Source of the DNA: Azospirillum rugosum
GTDB taxonomy: Bacteria; Pseudomonadota; Alphaproteobacteria; Azospirillales; Azospirillaceae
Reading direction: 5' to 3'
Length of the DNA stretch: 64,000 nt
Assembly: GCF_017876155.1 (NCBI RefSeq)
Contig: NZ_JAGINP010000021.1
Span: 1 to 64,000, forward strand
Each line of letters begins with the position of its first letter. Position 1 is the stretch's first letter. The notes beneath the pieces were generated by a model. The model was not told where the DNA came from. It did no database searches and saw only the letters and a list, made by a program, of their open reading frames with translations. The position numbers and the translations under genes were made by a program. Shown here in pieces: positions 51,422 to 63,988 of this stretch.

Positions 51422-51652
51422 TTACTTGGTGCGGATCACCGGGGTGAGCTGGTCGCCCCAGTTGCCCGACGCGTTGTGGTAGCGGGCGGTGCGCATCAGC
51501 TCAACCGTCACGCCGGCCTCGACGGCCTTGACGACGGCGTCATTCAGGCGGTGCAGGCTGTTGGCGAGAATGCGGATGGCGCTCTCCTGGTCCTCGGTGA
51601 AGCCCGAGCGATCGTCCGGCGGCGCGTCCTGGAAACCCGACTGGTTGCTCAT
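51422..51652 (-). CDS. Small protein, function unknown
   Basis: A 76-residue protein: a disordered N-terminus (MSNQSGFQDAPPDDRSGFT) followed by a helical part (EDQESAIRILANSLHRLNDAVVKAVEAGVTVELMR) and a tail ARYHNASGNWGDQLTPVIRTK. AAGGA lies seven bases before the ATG at 51652, and a strong terminator follows. It has its own unit and is read away from the dehydrogenase gene at 51955, with a 300-base spacer between the two. No family is recognised. Confidence 0.75.
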   Translation of the reverse strand: MSNQSGFQDAPPDDRSGFTEDQESAIRILANSLHRLNDAVVKAVEAGVTVELMRTARYHNASGNWGDQLTPVIRTK

Positions 51653-51954
51653 GCGGCAGTCCTTCCCTTGTTGTCTGGCCCAAAGCCCGTGGCTGTGAGT
51701 GTCGGAAATCGGTTCCCGGACACGAATCTTGCGTCCGGCTCTTACCCTCTTAACACATCTTGCGCGGGGAGCAAGCGCGCGGCGAGACAACCTCCTTCGA
51801 AAGAAGGAACACGCGAAACGGGCAAAGGAGCCCCGCCTCGCCTGCGGTAATCCGGCGTTTGATCGCCGGCCGTTGATCGCCAAGCAGGCCCGCCCTAGGC
51901 TCCGCTCCACCGAGAGCCATAACAACCGCCGACAACAACGGAAAGACAAGACCG

Positions 51955-52842
51955 ATGGCCGAGACTGCGACCTTATCCCGCACCATCGCCTTCCTGGGGC
52001 TGGGCACCATGGGCTTTCCCATGGCCGGCCACCTCGCGCGCGCCGGGCACCGCGTCACCGTCTACAACCGCACCGCCGCCAAGGCCGCCGCCTGGGTGGA
52101 GCAATTCGGCGAATTCGGCGGCCGGCGCGCCGACAGCCCGGCCGACGCCGCGCGCGGGGCGGAGCTGGTATTCCTGTGCGTGGGCGGCGACGACGACGTG
52201 CGGCAGGTCGCCGGGGCCGCCATGACCGGCATGGAGCCGGGCACCGTGATCGCCGACCATTCGACCGCGTCCGCCGCCGTCGCGCGCGAGATGGACGCGG
52301 CGGCGAAGGCGCGCGGCCTGTCCTTCCTCGACGCGCCGGTGTCCGGCGGGCAGGCCGGGGCGGAGAAGGGCGTGCTGACCGTGATGGTCGGCGGCGACTC
52401 CGGCGCCTTCGAGCAGGCCCGCGACGCGATGGCCTGCTACGGCCGCTCCGTCACCCACATGGGGCCGTCGGGCGCGGGGCAGCTGACCAAGATGGTCAAC
52501 CAGATCTGCATCGCCGGGCTGGTGCAGGCACTGGCCGAGGGCATGGCCTTCGCGCAGAAGGCCGGGCTGGACGGGCATCAGGTCGTCGACGTGATCTCCA
52601 AGGGCGCCGCCCAGTCCTGGCAGATGGAGAACCGCGCCAAGACCATGCTGGACGGCAAATTCGACTTCGGCTTCGCGGTGGACTGGATGCGCAAGGATCT
52701 GGGCATCGTGCTGGACGAGGCGCGCCGCAACGGCTCCGCCGTGCCGGTCACCGCGCTGGTCGACCAGTTCTACGCCGAGGTCCAGGCCATGGGCGGAAAC
52801 CGGCTGGACACGTCGAGCCTGATGACGCGACTCGTCCGTTAG
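51955..52842 (+). CDS. 3-hydroxyisobutyrate dehydrogenase-like enzyme
   Basis: A 295-residue NAD(P)-dependent beta-hydroxyacid dehydrogenase. The Rossmann site is IAFLGLGTMGFPMAGHLARAGH (11-32), the substrate-binding motif is DAPVSGGQAGAEKGVLTVMVGG, and the catalytic lysine is in GAGQLTKMVNQICIA; the C-terminal helix holds KDLGIVLDEA. Members act on 3-hydroxyisobutyrate, tartronate semialdehyde or glyoxylate; the motif does not tell which. Its last four bases overlap the end of the convergent kinase gene. Confidence 0.9.
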   Translation: MAETATLSRTIAFLGLGTMGFPMAGHLARAGHRVTVYNRTAAKAAAWVEQFGEFGGRRADSPADAARGAELVFLCVGGDDDVRQVAGAAMTGMEPGTVIADHSTASAAVAREMDAAAKARGLSFLDAPVSGGQAGAEKGVLTVMVGGDSGAFEQARDAMACYGRSVTHMGPSGAGQLTKMVNQICIAGLVQALAEGMAFAQKAGLDGHQVVDVISKGAAQSWQMENRAKTMLDGKFDFGFAVDWMRKDLGIVLDEARRNGSAVPVTALVDQFYAEVQAMGGNRLDTSSLMTRLVR

Positions 52843-54488
52843 CCCGGCTTCCGCTCGAAGGCGCGGGACAGGGCGCGGCGGAGGTCGTCGGGGCGGAAGG
52901 GCTTGTGCAACAGCGCGCAGCCCGCCCGCTTCGCCTGGCGCAGCCGTTGCGGGTCAGTGTCGCCGGTCACCAGGACCGCGGGAATCGGGCGCCCGGCCTT
53001 CTGACGGACGGCGGCGATGGCGTCCAGCCCGGTTGTCCGGCCGGTCAGGCGGAAGTCGCTGACCACGACGTCCGGCAGCCCGCTCCCCTCCCCCATGCGG
53101 GCGACCGCCTCCTCCGCGGAGGCCACGTCGATGGTCCGGCAGCCCTGGGATCGCAGGTACATGGCCAGGGCGCCGCGCTGCTGCTGCTCGTCCTCGATGA
53201 CCAGGACCGTGTGGCCGGCGAGGTTGGGGGCGTCCGGCGACGCGGACGGGTCGGCGGACGGAGTGGGGGCGTCGGCCAGGGGCAGTTCCAGGCGGAACAT
53301 CGTCCCCTTGCCGACCTGCGAGCGCACCGTGACGCGATGGCCCAGCAGATCCGCGGTGCGGCGCACGATGGCGAGGCCGAGGCCGAGGCCCTTGTTGCGG
53401 TTCCGCTCCGGATTGCCGAGCTGGTAGAACTCCTCGAAGACAAGGTCCAGCTGCTCCGGCGGGATGCCGGGGCCGGTGTCCCACACGTCCAGCCACAGGG
53501 TCGCGTCGCGCCGGCGGCAGCCGAGCAGGATCTTTCCACCCGATGTGTGGGCGATGGCGTTGCTGAGCAGGTTGCGCAGGATGCGTTCCAGCAGCAGCGG
53601 GTCGCTGCGCACCACGGCGTTGCAGTCCATGACGCGCAGGCGCAGCCCCTTCAGGTCGGCCTGCGCGCTCATCTCGCGCGTCAGCCGCTCGGCCACCTGA
53701 CGGACCGGGAAGGCGGTGACGGTGGGCTCGACCGTGCCGGCCTCCAGCGTCGCGATGTCCAGAAGGCCGTTCAGCAGGTCCTGGCCGGAATGCAGCGCCT
53801 CCTGCACGCGCTCCAGCAGTTCCAACGGCGTCGGCTGGCCGGCGAGACGCTGGGCCAGGACGCCGAGAAGAAGCTCCATCGCCTGGAAGGGCTGGCGCAG
53901 GTCGTGGCTGGCGGCGGCCAGGAAGCGCGTCTTCGCGCGGTCCGCCCGCTGGGCGTCCCGGCGCGCTCGCTGCGCCTCGTCCATGGCGCGCCTGGCCTCC
54001 AGTTCATGCATGACGAGGCGGGAGAACTCCGCGAGGTCGCGGCGCTGGTCGAGGCCGAAGTCGTCGCGCGGCCTTCGGTCGATCACGCAGAGCGTGCCGA
54101 GCAGGTGGCGGTCCGGCGTGATCAGCGGGGCACCGGCGTAGAAGCGGATGTGCGGCGGCCCGGTCACCAGGACGTTGTCGGCGAAGCGATCGTCCGCCGT
54201 GGCGTCGGGGACGACCATCACCCGCTCTTCCAGAATGCTGTAGGCGCAGAAGGCCAGCTTGCGGCCGGTGCAGGAGACGTCCAGCCCGAAGCGGGCCTTG
54301 AACCACTGGCGGGTTTCGTCGACGAGGCTGACCAGCGCGATCGGCGCGTCGAAATGGCGGGCGGCAAGGCGCGTGATCCGGTCGAACACCTCCTCCGCGG
54401 GCGTGTCCAGCACGCCGTAACTCTTCAGGCTGTCGAGCCGGGCAAGCTCATCCAAAGGCCACGGCGGTTCGATTTTGTCTATTTGCAT
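52839..54488 (-). CDS. Cytoplasmic GAF hybrid histidine kinase
   Basis: A 549-residue soluble sensor. A GAF domain (about 25-165, with DAPIALVSLVDETRQWFKAR and GTLCVIDRRP) leads to HisKA with H195 in AAASHDLRQPFQAM, an ATPase domain with N-box LLSNAIAHTSGGK and DTGPGIP plus GLGLGLAIVRR, and a receiver domain (425-545) with D478 in VVSDFRLTG and a K in LLHKPFRPDD. The GAF type is that of kinases in which C73/C81 (SCTGRKLAFCAY) may sit near a ligand. GAGGAGG lies before the ATG at 54488. The 3' end overlaps the convergent dehydrogenase gene by four bases. Confidence 0.92.
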   Translation of the reverse strand: MQIDKIEPPWPLDELARLDSLKSYGVLDTPAEEVFDRITRLAARHFDAPIALVSLVDETRQWFKARFGLDVSCTGRKLAFCAYSILEERVMVVPDATADDRFADNVLVTGPPHIRFYAGAPLITPDRHLLGTLCVIDRRPRDDFGLDQRRDLAEFSRLVMHELEARRAMDEAQRARRDAQRADRAKTRFLAAASHDLRQPFQAMELLLGVLAQRLAGQPTPLELLERVQEALHSGQDLLNGLLDIATLEAGTVEPTVTAFPVRQVAERLTREMSAQADLKGLRLRVMDCNAVVRSDPLLLERILRNLLSNAIAHTSGGKILLGCRRRDATLWLDVWDTGPGIPPEQLDLVFEEFYQLGNPERNRNKGLGLGLAIVRRTADLLGHRVTVRSQVGKGTMFRLELPLADAPTPSADPSASPDAPNLAGHTVLVIEDEQQQRGALAMYLRSQGCRTIDVASAEEAVARMGEGSGLPDVVVSDFRLTGRTTGLDAIAAVRQKAGRPIPAVLVTGDTDPQRLRQAKRAGCALLHKPFRPDDLRRALSRAFERKPG

Positions 54489-54670
54489 TCCGCCTCCTCT
54501 TTCACAACAGGATAGAGGAACCGGAAACGCATTCTCAGTCGTCAAAAAGTGCTGGAAACACAAGCGTCGCTTATGACGAAGGTTCCACGCCACCCCTGTT
54601 TTCTTGAAGATTTGTAGCTTTGTTTTAGGCGAGTCCCGGCGATGCGAAGGGCACGCGCGGTGCGTGCAAC

Positions 54671-54705
54671 GAAAACGGCGCGCGAATCGGTCGATTCGCG
54701 CGCCG
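54671..54705 (-). terminator. Terminator after the FAD-linked oxidase gene
   Basis: A 28-base palindrome with 13-base perfect arms GGCGCGCGAATCG and CGATTCGCGCGCC separated by two bases, followed on the minus strand by TTTTC. The arms include one GAATC and one GATTC. It lies about 25 bases after the oxidase stop. Confidence 0.85.
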
Positions 54706-54730
54706 CGGGCACTTCAAATTTTGACGCGCG

Positions 54731-56134
54731 TCAGATCCGCACGACCTTGCCCGGGTTCATCAGGTTGTGCGGGTCGAAGGCGCGCTTCAACTCGCCCATC
54801 ACGGCGAAGGCCTCGCCGGCTTCCTTCTCCAGGAACTCCATCTTGCCGTAGCCGATGCCGTGCTCGCCGGTGCAGGTGCCGCCCATGGCGAGCGCGCGGT
54901 CGACCATGCGGTCGTTCAGGCGCTTGGCCTCGGCCAGCTCCTCCGGCTTGTCGGGATCGACGACGTAGACGAGGTGGAAGTTGCCGTCGCCGACATGGCC
55001 GACCAGCGGGGCCAGGAGGTAGGACTCGGCGATATCCTGCTTGGTCTCCAGGATGCAGTCGGCCAGCCGGGAGATCGGCACGCAGACGTCGGTCGGCCAG
55101 CCCTTGGAGCCGGGGCGGAGCGCCAGCGCCGCGTAATAGCCGTCGTGGCGGGCCTGCCAGAGCTTGGAGCGGTCCTCCGGCCGGGTCGCCCAGGCGAACT
55201 CCGTGCCGCCGTTCTCCGCCGCGATGGCCGCGACCATCTCGGCCTGCTCCTGCACCCCGGCGGCGGTGCCGTGGAATTCGAAGAACAGGGTCGGGGCGAC
55301 GGCGTAGTCCAGCTTCGAGTACTTGTTCACCGCGTCCATCTGGACCTCGTCCAGAAGCTCGATGCGGGCGACGGGGATGCCGGTCTGGATGGTCTGGATC
55401 ACCGTGTCCACCGCGCCGCGGATGTCCTTGAAGGGGCAGACGGCGGCGGAAATCGCCTCCGGAATGCCGTAGAGGCGCAGGGTCACTTCCGTGATGATGC
55501 CCAGCGTCCCTTCCGCGCCGACGAACAGGCGGGTCAGGTCGTAGCCGGCGGCGGACTTGCGGGCGCGCCCGCCAGTCTTGATGATCCGGCCGTCGGCCAG
55601 CACCACCGTCAGGCCCAGCACATTCTCGCGCATCGTGCCGTAGCGCACCGCGTTGGTGCCGCTGGCGCGGGTGGAGGCCATGCCGCCCAGCGAGGCGTCG
55701 GCGCCGGGGTCGATCGGGAAGAACAGGCCGGTGTCGCGCAGATGCTCGTTCAGCTGCTTGCGGGTCACGCCGGCCTGGACGGTGACGTCCAGATCCTCCG
55801 GGCTGACGCGCAGGATGTCCTTCATGCCCGACACGTCGATGCAGATGCCGCCGGCCAGCGCCGCGACGCCGCCTTCCAACGAGGTGCCGGTGCCGAAGGG
55901 GACGATCGGCAGCGTGTGTTTCGCGCAGATCTTGACGATGGCGCTGACCTCCTCCGTCGAGGCGGCGAAGGCGACGCCGTCCGGGGGGAAGTTCGGGTGG
56001 TAGGATTCGTCCTTGCCGTGATGCTCGCGCACCGCCGCGGCGGTGCTGAACCGGTCGCCGAGCAGGGCCTTCAGTTCGGCCTTCGCCTCGTCGGTGAGGG
56101 CGACGCGGGGCCGGGTGGACGGGACGACGGACAT
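54731..56134 (-). CDS. FAD-linked oxidase (D-lactate/glycolate dehydrogenase-like)
   Basis: A 467-residue flavoenzyme of the GlcD/D-lactate dehydrogenase group. The FAD-binding PCMH domain is at about 35-215, with LPIVPFGTGTSLEGG, GADASLGGMASTRASGTNAVRYGTM and LFVGAEGTLGIITEVTLRLYG. The C-terminal substrate/cap domain has the metal-type histidines in GHVGDGNFH and GEHGIGYGK. It oxidises a 2-hydroxyacid and passes electrons to cytochrome c or quinone; the acid is unknown. The ATG at 56134 follows GGGAGGT by about nine bases. It is alone in its unit, with a terminator after it. Confidence 0.9.
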   Translation of the reverse strand: MSVVPSTRPRVALTDEAKAELKALLGDRFSTAAAVREHHGKDESYHPNFPPDGVAFAASTEEVSAIVKICAKHTLPIVPFGTGTSLEGGVAALAGGICIDVSGMKDILRVSPEDLDVTVQAGVTRKQLNEHLRDTGLFFPIDPGADASLGGMASTRASGTNAVRYGTMRENVLGLTVVLADGRIIKTGGRARKSAAGYDLTRLFVGAEGTLGIITEVTLRLYGIPEAISAAVCPFKDIRGAVDTVIQTIQTGIPVARIELLDEVQMDAVNKYSKLDYAVAPTLFFEFHGTAAGVQEQAEMVAAIAAENGGTEFAWATRPEDRSKLWQARHDGYYAALALRPGSKGWPTDVCVPISRLADCILETKQDIAESYLLAPLVGHVGDGNFHLVYVVDPDKPEELAEAKRLNDRMVDRALAMGGTCTGEHGIGYGKMEFLEKEAGEAFAVMGELKRAFDPHNLMNPGKVVRI

Positions 56135-56416
56135 GGACGAAGACCTCCCCTGGGGGTTCTTGCTTGGTGGTACGACCACGCAAGGCTAAGGCCCGGCGGG
56201 AAGGCTGGCAAGCGGGGCGATCGCAATCCACGGATGACCGGGGCGGGAAACGCCTAGGATTTCGCACCCGCAGCAAGGATTCGCCGGCTAAAGCGGTGCA
56301 AAAAACGCTCGATCCACGGCTTCGTTATGGCTCTTTTCCGAACCTGCGCCGTTACTCCCTTGAAACCATGGCCGGAGCCCGCACGCACGCAAAGGCCCAG
56401 ACGGGGACACGACCGC

Positions 56417-57424
56417 ATGCACCGCACGATCTTTCACGAGCCCTGGTGGCTCGACGTCGTGTCCGGCGGGCACTGGGGAACCGCCCTGTCCGAAAAGGGT
56501 GGGCATGTGCAGGGCTGGCTGCCCTACGGCACCTTCAAGGAGCGGGGCATGACCGCCTGCGGCACGCCGCAGCTGACGCGGGTGCTGCACCCGGTGCTGT
56601 CGGTGGAGGGAAAGAAGAACGAATCGCTGAACCGCCGGACGCTGGCCATCGTCTCGGACCTCGTGGCGCAGTTGCCGAGCGCGCACATCACCCATTTCGT
56701 TCTGGGGCCGGATTGCCCGGACGCGCTGGCCTGGCAGATGAACGGCTTCCGCACGCGGCTGCTGCACACGCTGGTCGTCGACACGCGCCGGCCCGGCTTC
56801 GACGCCTGGAGCGAGATGCGCGACAAGACCCGCAACGTGATCCGCCGCGCCGAGGAGCGGCTGGACGCCGTGCCGTTGCCGGCGATCGCCTTCCGGACCT
56901 TCTATCTGGAGAACCTGGACGGCGTGGAGCCTTATTTCGATTCCGAACTGATCCCCCGCCTGTCCGAGGCCGCCGAGAGTCACGGGCAGGGCCGCATCCT
57001 GGGCGCCTTCGACCGGCACGGGGAGCTGCACGCGGCGGTCTTCTTCGTCTGGGACGAGCGGGATTACTATTACTTCCTGTCCACCCGCACGCGGCGGTCG
57101 GCGGAGCTGGGGGCGGTCAGCCTGCTGATCTGGCACGGCATCCAGGACGCGCTGGCGCGCGGCCTGCGCTTCGACTTCGACGGGATCACCAGCCGGGAGC
57201 GGCTTCAGTTCATGATGGGCTTCGGCGGGGCGGTGGCGCACCGCACCGTCGTGGAAAAGGGCAGCCTGCTGTTCGACGCCCGCCGGCATTTGGGGTCCTT
57301 CAAGCAGCGGGTCGTCCAGGGCCAGCGCGTGCTGATGGCGCGGTTGCACGAGGGCCGGGCGCGGCGATTAAACGGGGACCGGAACGTTCCGGAGGCGGAA
57401 GCACCGGCCGCGCCCCTGCCCTGA
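56417..57424 (+). CDS. FemAB/GNAT-like acyltransferase (BioF2-like)
   Basis: A 335-residue protein with a C-terminal acetyltransferase-6 (FemAB-type) fold: WSEMRDKTRNVIRRAEERL, then LGAFDRHGELHAAVFFVWDERDYYYFLSTRTRRS, and HGIQDALARGLRFDFDGI. The N-terminus MHRTIFHEPWWLDVVSGG is characteristic of this family. Members transfer amino acids or acyl groups in cell-wall or sugar modification, but for this protein the substrate is unknown. The start is ATG at 56417; no strong ribosome site is seen. No glycan gene is nearby. Confidence 0.8.
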   Translation: MHRTIFHEPWWLDVVSGGHWGTALSEKGGHVQGWLPYGTFKERGMTACGTPQLTRVLHPVLSVEGKKNESLNRRTLAIVSDLVAQLPSAHITHFVLGPDCPDALAWQMNGFRTRLLHTLVVDTRRPGFDAWSEMRDKTRNVIRRAEERLDAVPLPAIAFRTFYLENLDGVEPYFDSELIPRLSEAAESHGQGRILGAFDRHGELHAAVFFVWDERDYYYFLSTRTRRSAELGAVSLLIWHGIQDALARGLRFDFDGITSRERLQFMMGFGGAVAHRTVVEKGSLLFDARRHLGSFKQRVVQGQRVLMARLHEGRARRLNGDRNVPEAEAPAAPLP

Positions 57425-57558
57425 CCGAAAGGCATGCCACGCCCGCGAAAGGCCGCCCATCGCAAGTAAAGTGAACCTATTTTCTGCGCACCTTTGATAA
57501 ATGGCTCTTGTTGTCGGCGATCGATGAGCAATCGTCCCCAACAGCACAGGCCATTCCA

Positions 57559-58431
57559 ATGTATTTTTTCGACAAACGCCTGCAATATCCCGTCCGCGTC
57601 GAGACGCCGGACCCGTTGTTCGCACGTCAATTGCAGCAGGCGATCGGCGGCGTCGAAGGCGAGCTGCGCGTCTGCCTTCAGTATTTCTTCCAGGCCTGGG
57701 GCGCGCGGGGGCCGACCAGCAAATACCGCGACATGCTGCTGAACACGGCGACGGAGGAGATCGGCCACATCGAGATGCTGGCCACCGCCGTCGCCATGAA
57801 CCTGGAAAACGCCCCGCTGTCCCTCCAGGAAAGCACCGCGGAGGCCAACCCGGTGGTCAACGCCGTCATGGGCGGGGAGCGGCCCCGGCACATGGTCGAG
57901 GGCATGCTGCACAAGCACCTGCTGTCCACCGGGCTCGCGGCCTTCCCGGGAAACGCCGACGGCGTCCCGTTCGACTGCTCCAACATCTACGCCAGCGGCA
58001 ACCTTGCAGCGGACATGTATTCCAACGTGACCGCGGAGGCGACCGGCCGCACCCTGGCCGTGCGCCTGTACAACGCCGCCCACGACCCGGGCATGAAGGA
58101 CATGCTGGCCTTCCTCATCGCCCGCGACACCATGCACCAGCAGCAGTGGCTGGCGGTGGTGGAGGAGCTGGGCGGGCCGGAAGCCCTGCCCATCCCCAAC
58201 AGCTTCGACCAGTCGCTGGAGAAGCAGGAGTTCAGCTACGTCTTCGCCGGGACGGAGCGCAACGGCGAGCCGCCGCCCGCCGGCCGCTTCACCAGCGGCC
58301 CGTCGCTGGACGGCAAGGGCCAGTTCAGCGCGAAACAGGCCCAGCCGCTGGGCGAGGAACCGATGCTCGGCCCGGCGCGCGAAGGCTCCGGCGCCCAGCG
58401 GGAGCAGATGGGGCCCGGCAAGGGGGCGTAG
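57559..58431 (+). CDS. Manganese catalase (ferritin-like)
   Basis: A 290-residue dimanganese catalase. The four-helix-bundle metal ligands are E35 (GVEGELRVCLQYFFQAW), E67 and H70 (TATEEIGHIEML), and a second E and H in TAEATGRTLAVR and RDTMHQQQWL. It disproportionates H2O2 without heme. The C-terminal 60 residues are Pro/Gly-rich (RNGEPPPAGRFTSGP) and probably flexible. It begins MYFFDKRLQYPV, typical of the family. The ribosome site before the ATG at 57559 is weak. It is followed by a composite repeat element. Confidence 0.92.
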   Translation: MYFFDKRLQYPVRVETPDPLFARQLQQAIGGVEGELRVCLQYFFQAWGARGPTSKYRDMLLNTATEEIGHIEMLATAVAMNLENAPLSLQESTAEANPVVNAVMGGERPRHMVEGMLHKHLLSTGLAAFPGNADGVPFDCSNIYASGNLAADMYSNVTAEATGRTLAVRLYNAAHDPGMKDMLAFLIARDTMHQQQWLAVVEELGGPEALPIPNSFDQSLEKQEFSYVFAGTERNGEPPPAGRFTSGPSLDGKGQFSAKQAQPLGEEPMLGPAREGSGAQREQMGPGKGA

Positions 58432-58449
58432 GGGGGATTCTTGGGTGGG

Positions 58450-58663
58450 GGGTGGTCGTGTTGGGCCCCCACATAGTTTTCGCGTTGGGCCCCCTCCCTA
58501 CCCTCCCCCATCTTCGACGGGGGAGGGAACTCCGCCACTCCGACGCTCAACTCCTCCCCCCGCTCTCGGCGGACCCAAAGGGTCCGCCTGCCGCGTCAGC
58601 GCAAGCTTCGCTTGCGCGAGAGCGAAGTGGGGGAGGTTGGGAGGGGGGCCCGGCGCGAGAACC

Positions 58664-58665
<2 letters not shown>
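58450..58665. repeat. Composite palindromic repeat, GGGCCC family (copy 5)
   Basis: About 215 bases. It starts with two left ends in tandem (TGTTGGGCCCCCACATAG, then CGTTGGGCCCCCTCCCTACC) and finishes GAGGGGGGCCCGGCGCG. Where other copies have a simple ACTTCGCGGGG loop, this one carries two extra hairpins, GGCGGACCC-AAA-GGGTCCGCC and GCGCAAGC-TTC-GCTTGCGC. It seems to be a repeat into which further palindromes were inserted. It lies between the convergent Mn-catalase and oxoprolinase genes. Confidence 0.85.
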
Positions 58666-62272
<3,607 letters not shown>

Positions 62273-62416
62273 CTACCACTCCCTGATTTTTTACCTTTGA
62301 AGACGGGAGTGTGACCATACGACACCGCAGGTTCAAGCCGGGGTGCGCGAAAGGGTGGGATGCACGGAGGTGCAGGGAGCGGCCGACCCCGACCGTCTCC
62401 TTGGGCCTATGGGGGC

Positions 62417-62974
62417 CTACGCCGCGGCTTTGAGAATCGCCGGCAGGGTATCGAGCATGGCGTTGACGGCGCCCGCCCCGTCCTCCAGCGCCTCCAGGGC
62501 GAGGGAGAATTGCGTCGGGTGCGGCAGGTCGAAGGCGACGGCGATCTCCCCGTCCTGAAGGGACATGCGGCCGCCGAACTTGCGCGACAGGGCGCGCATG
62601 CGGACGTTGTCGGAAAGGCACATCATGTGCACACGCCGGATCCCGCGGTTGGCGGCGACGGCCAGCGCGCGGCGGACCAGCGTGGTGCCGACTCGGCGCC
62701 CCTGAAGCCCCTTCTCCACGCTGATGGCGAGTTCCGCCTCGTGCGGCCAGAGCAGGCGGTCGGTGCACAGCTCCACCGCGCCGCGCAGTTCGCCCTGGTC
62801 GAAGACGCCCAGCAGGATGGTGCGGCCCCAGTCCAGTTTCGCGCAGTGCTTCGCGATGGTCTCATCCGACACGGTGCCGGTGAAGCGGGCGTAGCGGTCG
62901 GCCCGGTCCAGCCGCAGCAGATGGGCCCGGTACTGGGCGAGTTCTGCGGGAAGAAGCTTGCGGAAGACGGGCAT
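62417..62974 (-). CDS. GNAT family N-acetyltransferase
   Basis: A 185-residue acetyltransferase. The conserved motif A is VEKGLQGRRVGTTLVRRALAVAANRGIRRVHMMCL (about 88-122), with the Q/R-x-x-G-x-G/A pyrophosphate-binding loop as RRVGTT. The N-terminal RDADRYARFTG-like piece (LLRLDRADRYARFTGTVSDETI) is common in GNATs fused to Pat-like acyl-CoA synthetases, but here it stands alone. Substrate unknown. The start is ATG at 62974; longer readings are shadows. It is divergent from the TerB-DnaJ gene across about 250 bases. Confidence 0.87.
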   Translation of the reverse strand: MPVFRKLLPAELAQYRAHLLRLDRADRYARFTGTVSDETIAKHCAKLDWGRTILLGVFDQGELRGAVELCTDRLLWPHEAELAISVEKGLQGRRVGTTLVRRALAVAANRGIRRVHMMCLSDNVRMRALSRKFGGRMSLQDGEIAVAFDLPHPTQFSLALEALEDGAGAVNAMLDTLPAILKAAA

Positions 62975-63226
62975 GGCGCGGGCTCTCGGTGCGTGGGGGT
63001 GTGTTCGCACTGCGCAGAGCGTTCGTTCCCGGATGGCCCTTCGATGGCGGGGCGTGTTCGGCCGTTGGCTCGGCCATAAGTCATACTGCACTGCAACATG
63101 GGCATGAGCCAAGCACAGACAAGGGCGCCCGCCGCACGACGGCCAAGCTTGTGGCACCATCGCAACAGTGGCGGGTGCCGGAGGCTGCCGCTATGCTGCG
63201 CCACCTTCGGTCAAGGGGCGGAATCC

Positions 63227-63988
63227 ATGAGCATTTGGGGCAAGATCCTGGGCGGGGCCGCGGGCTTCGCCATCGGCGGGCCGCTCGGCGCCCTGGTGGG
63301 GGTCGCCGCCGGCTATGCGGTGGACCGCGGTGTCCAGGGCGGCCTGACGGGCGGCCTTCTGGGACTGTGCGGCCCGGCCGACGGGACCAAGTCCGTCGCC
63401 TTCACCATCGGCGTGATCGCCCTGTCGGCCAAGATGGCGCGCGCCGACGGCGTGGTGAAGCGGGTGGAGGTGGACACCTTCAACCGCCTGTTCCGCGTGC
63501 CGCCGGACGAACTGCCGAACGTCGGCCGCGTCTTCGACCTCGCCCGCAAGGACACGCACGGCTTCGAGGAGTACGCGACGCAGATCGCCGCCCTGTTCGA
63601 GGACCGCCACGCGGTGCTGGAGGAGCTGCTGGACAGCCTTCTGATGATCGCGGAGGCCGATGACGAGCTGCACGAGACGGAGGTCGACTACCTGCGCCAG
63701 GTCGCCCACATCTTCGGATTCGCCGACGCCGACTTCGAGCGGATCCTGGCCGGGCACCATATCGCCGGCACCAGCGACGACACCGACCCGTACGGGGTGC
63801 TGGGGGTGTCGCGCCGCGCCAGCGACGAGGAGATCAAGGCCGCCCACCGCCGCCTGGTCCGCGAGCACCACCCCGACAAGCTGATCGCGCAAGGCCTGCC
63901 GCAGGAGTTCGTGGACCTCGCCACGCAGAAGGTCGCCGCCATCAACGCGGCGTATGATCGAATCGAGAAGGAACGGGGGCGGGGGTAG
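63227..63988 (+). CDS. DjlA-like co-chaperone: TerB domain plus J domain
   Basis: A 253-residue protein. The N-terminal Gly-rich segment GKILGGAAGFAIGGPLGALVGVAAGYAV (5-32) could insert in the membrane, as in DjlA. A TerB-like helical domain (about 57-175) with SAKMARADGVVKRVEVDTF and ADDELHETEVDYL follows. The C-terminal J domain (187-250) has DPYGVLGVSRRASDEEIKAAHRRLVREHHPDK with HPD at 215-217, so it can stimulate DnaK. The start is ATG at 63227, in the sequence AAGGGGCGGAATCCATG. The stop is 12 bases before the right edge of the window. Confidence 0.92.
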   Translation: MSIWGKILGGAAGFAIGGPLGALVGVAAGYAVDRGVQGGLTGGLLGLCGPADGTKSVAFTIGVIALSAKMARADGVVKRVEVDTFNRLFRVPPDELPNVGRVFDLARKDTHGFEEYATQIAALFEDRHAVLEELLDSLLMIAEADDELHETEVDYLRQVAHIFGFADADFERILAGHHIAGTSDDTDPYGVLGVSRRASDEEIKAAHRRLVREHHPDKLIAQGLPQEFVDLATQKVAAINAAYDRIEKERGRG

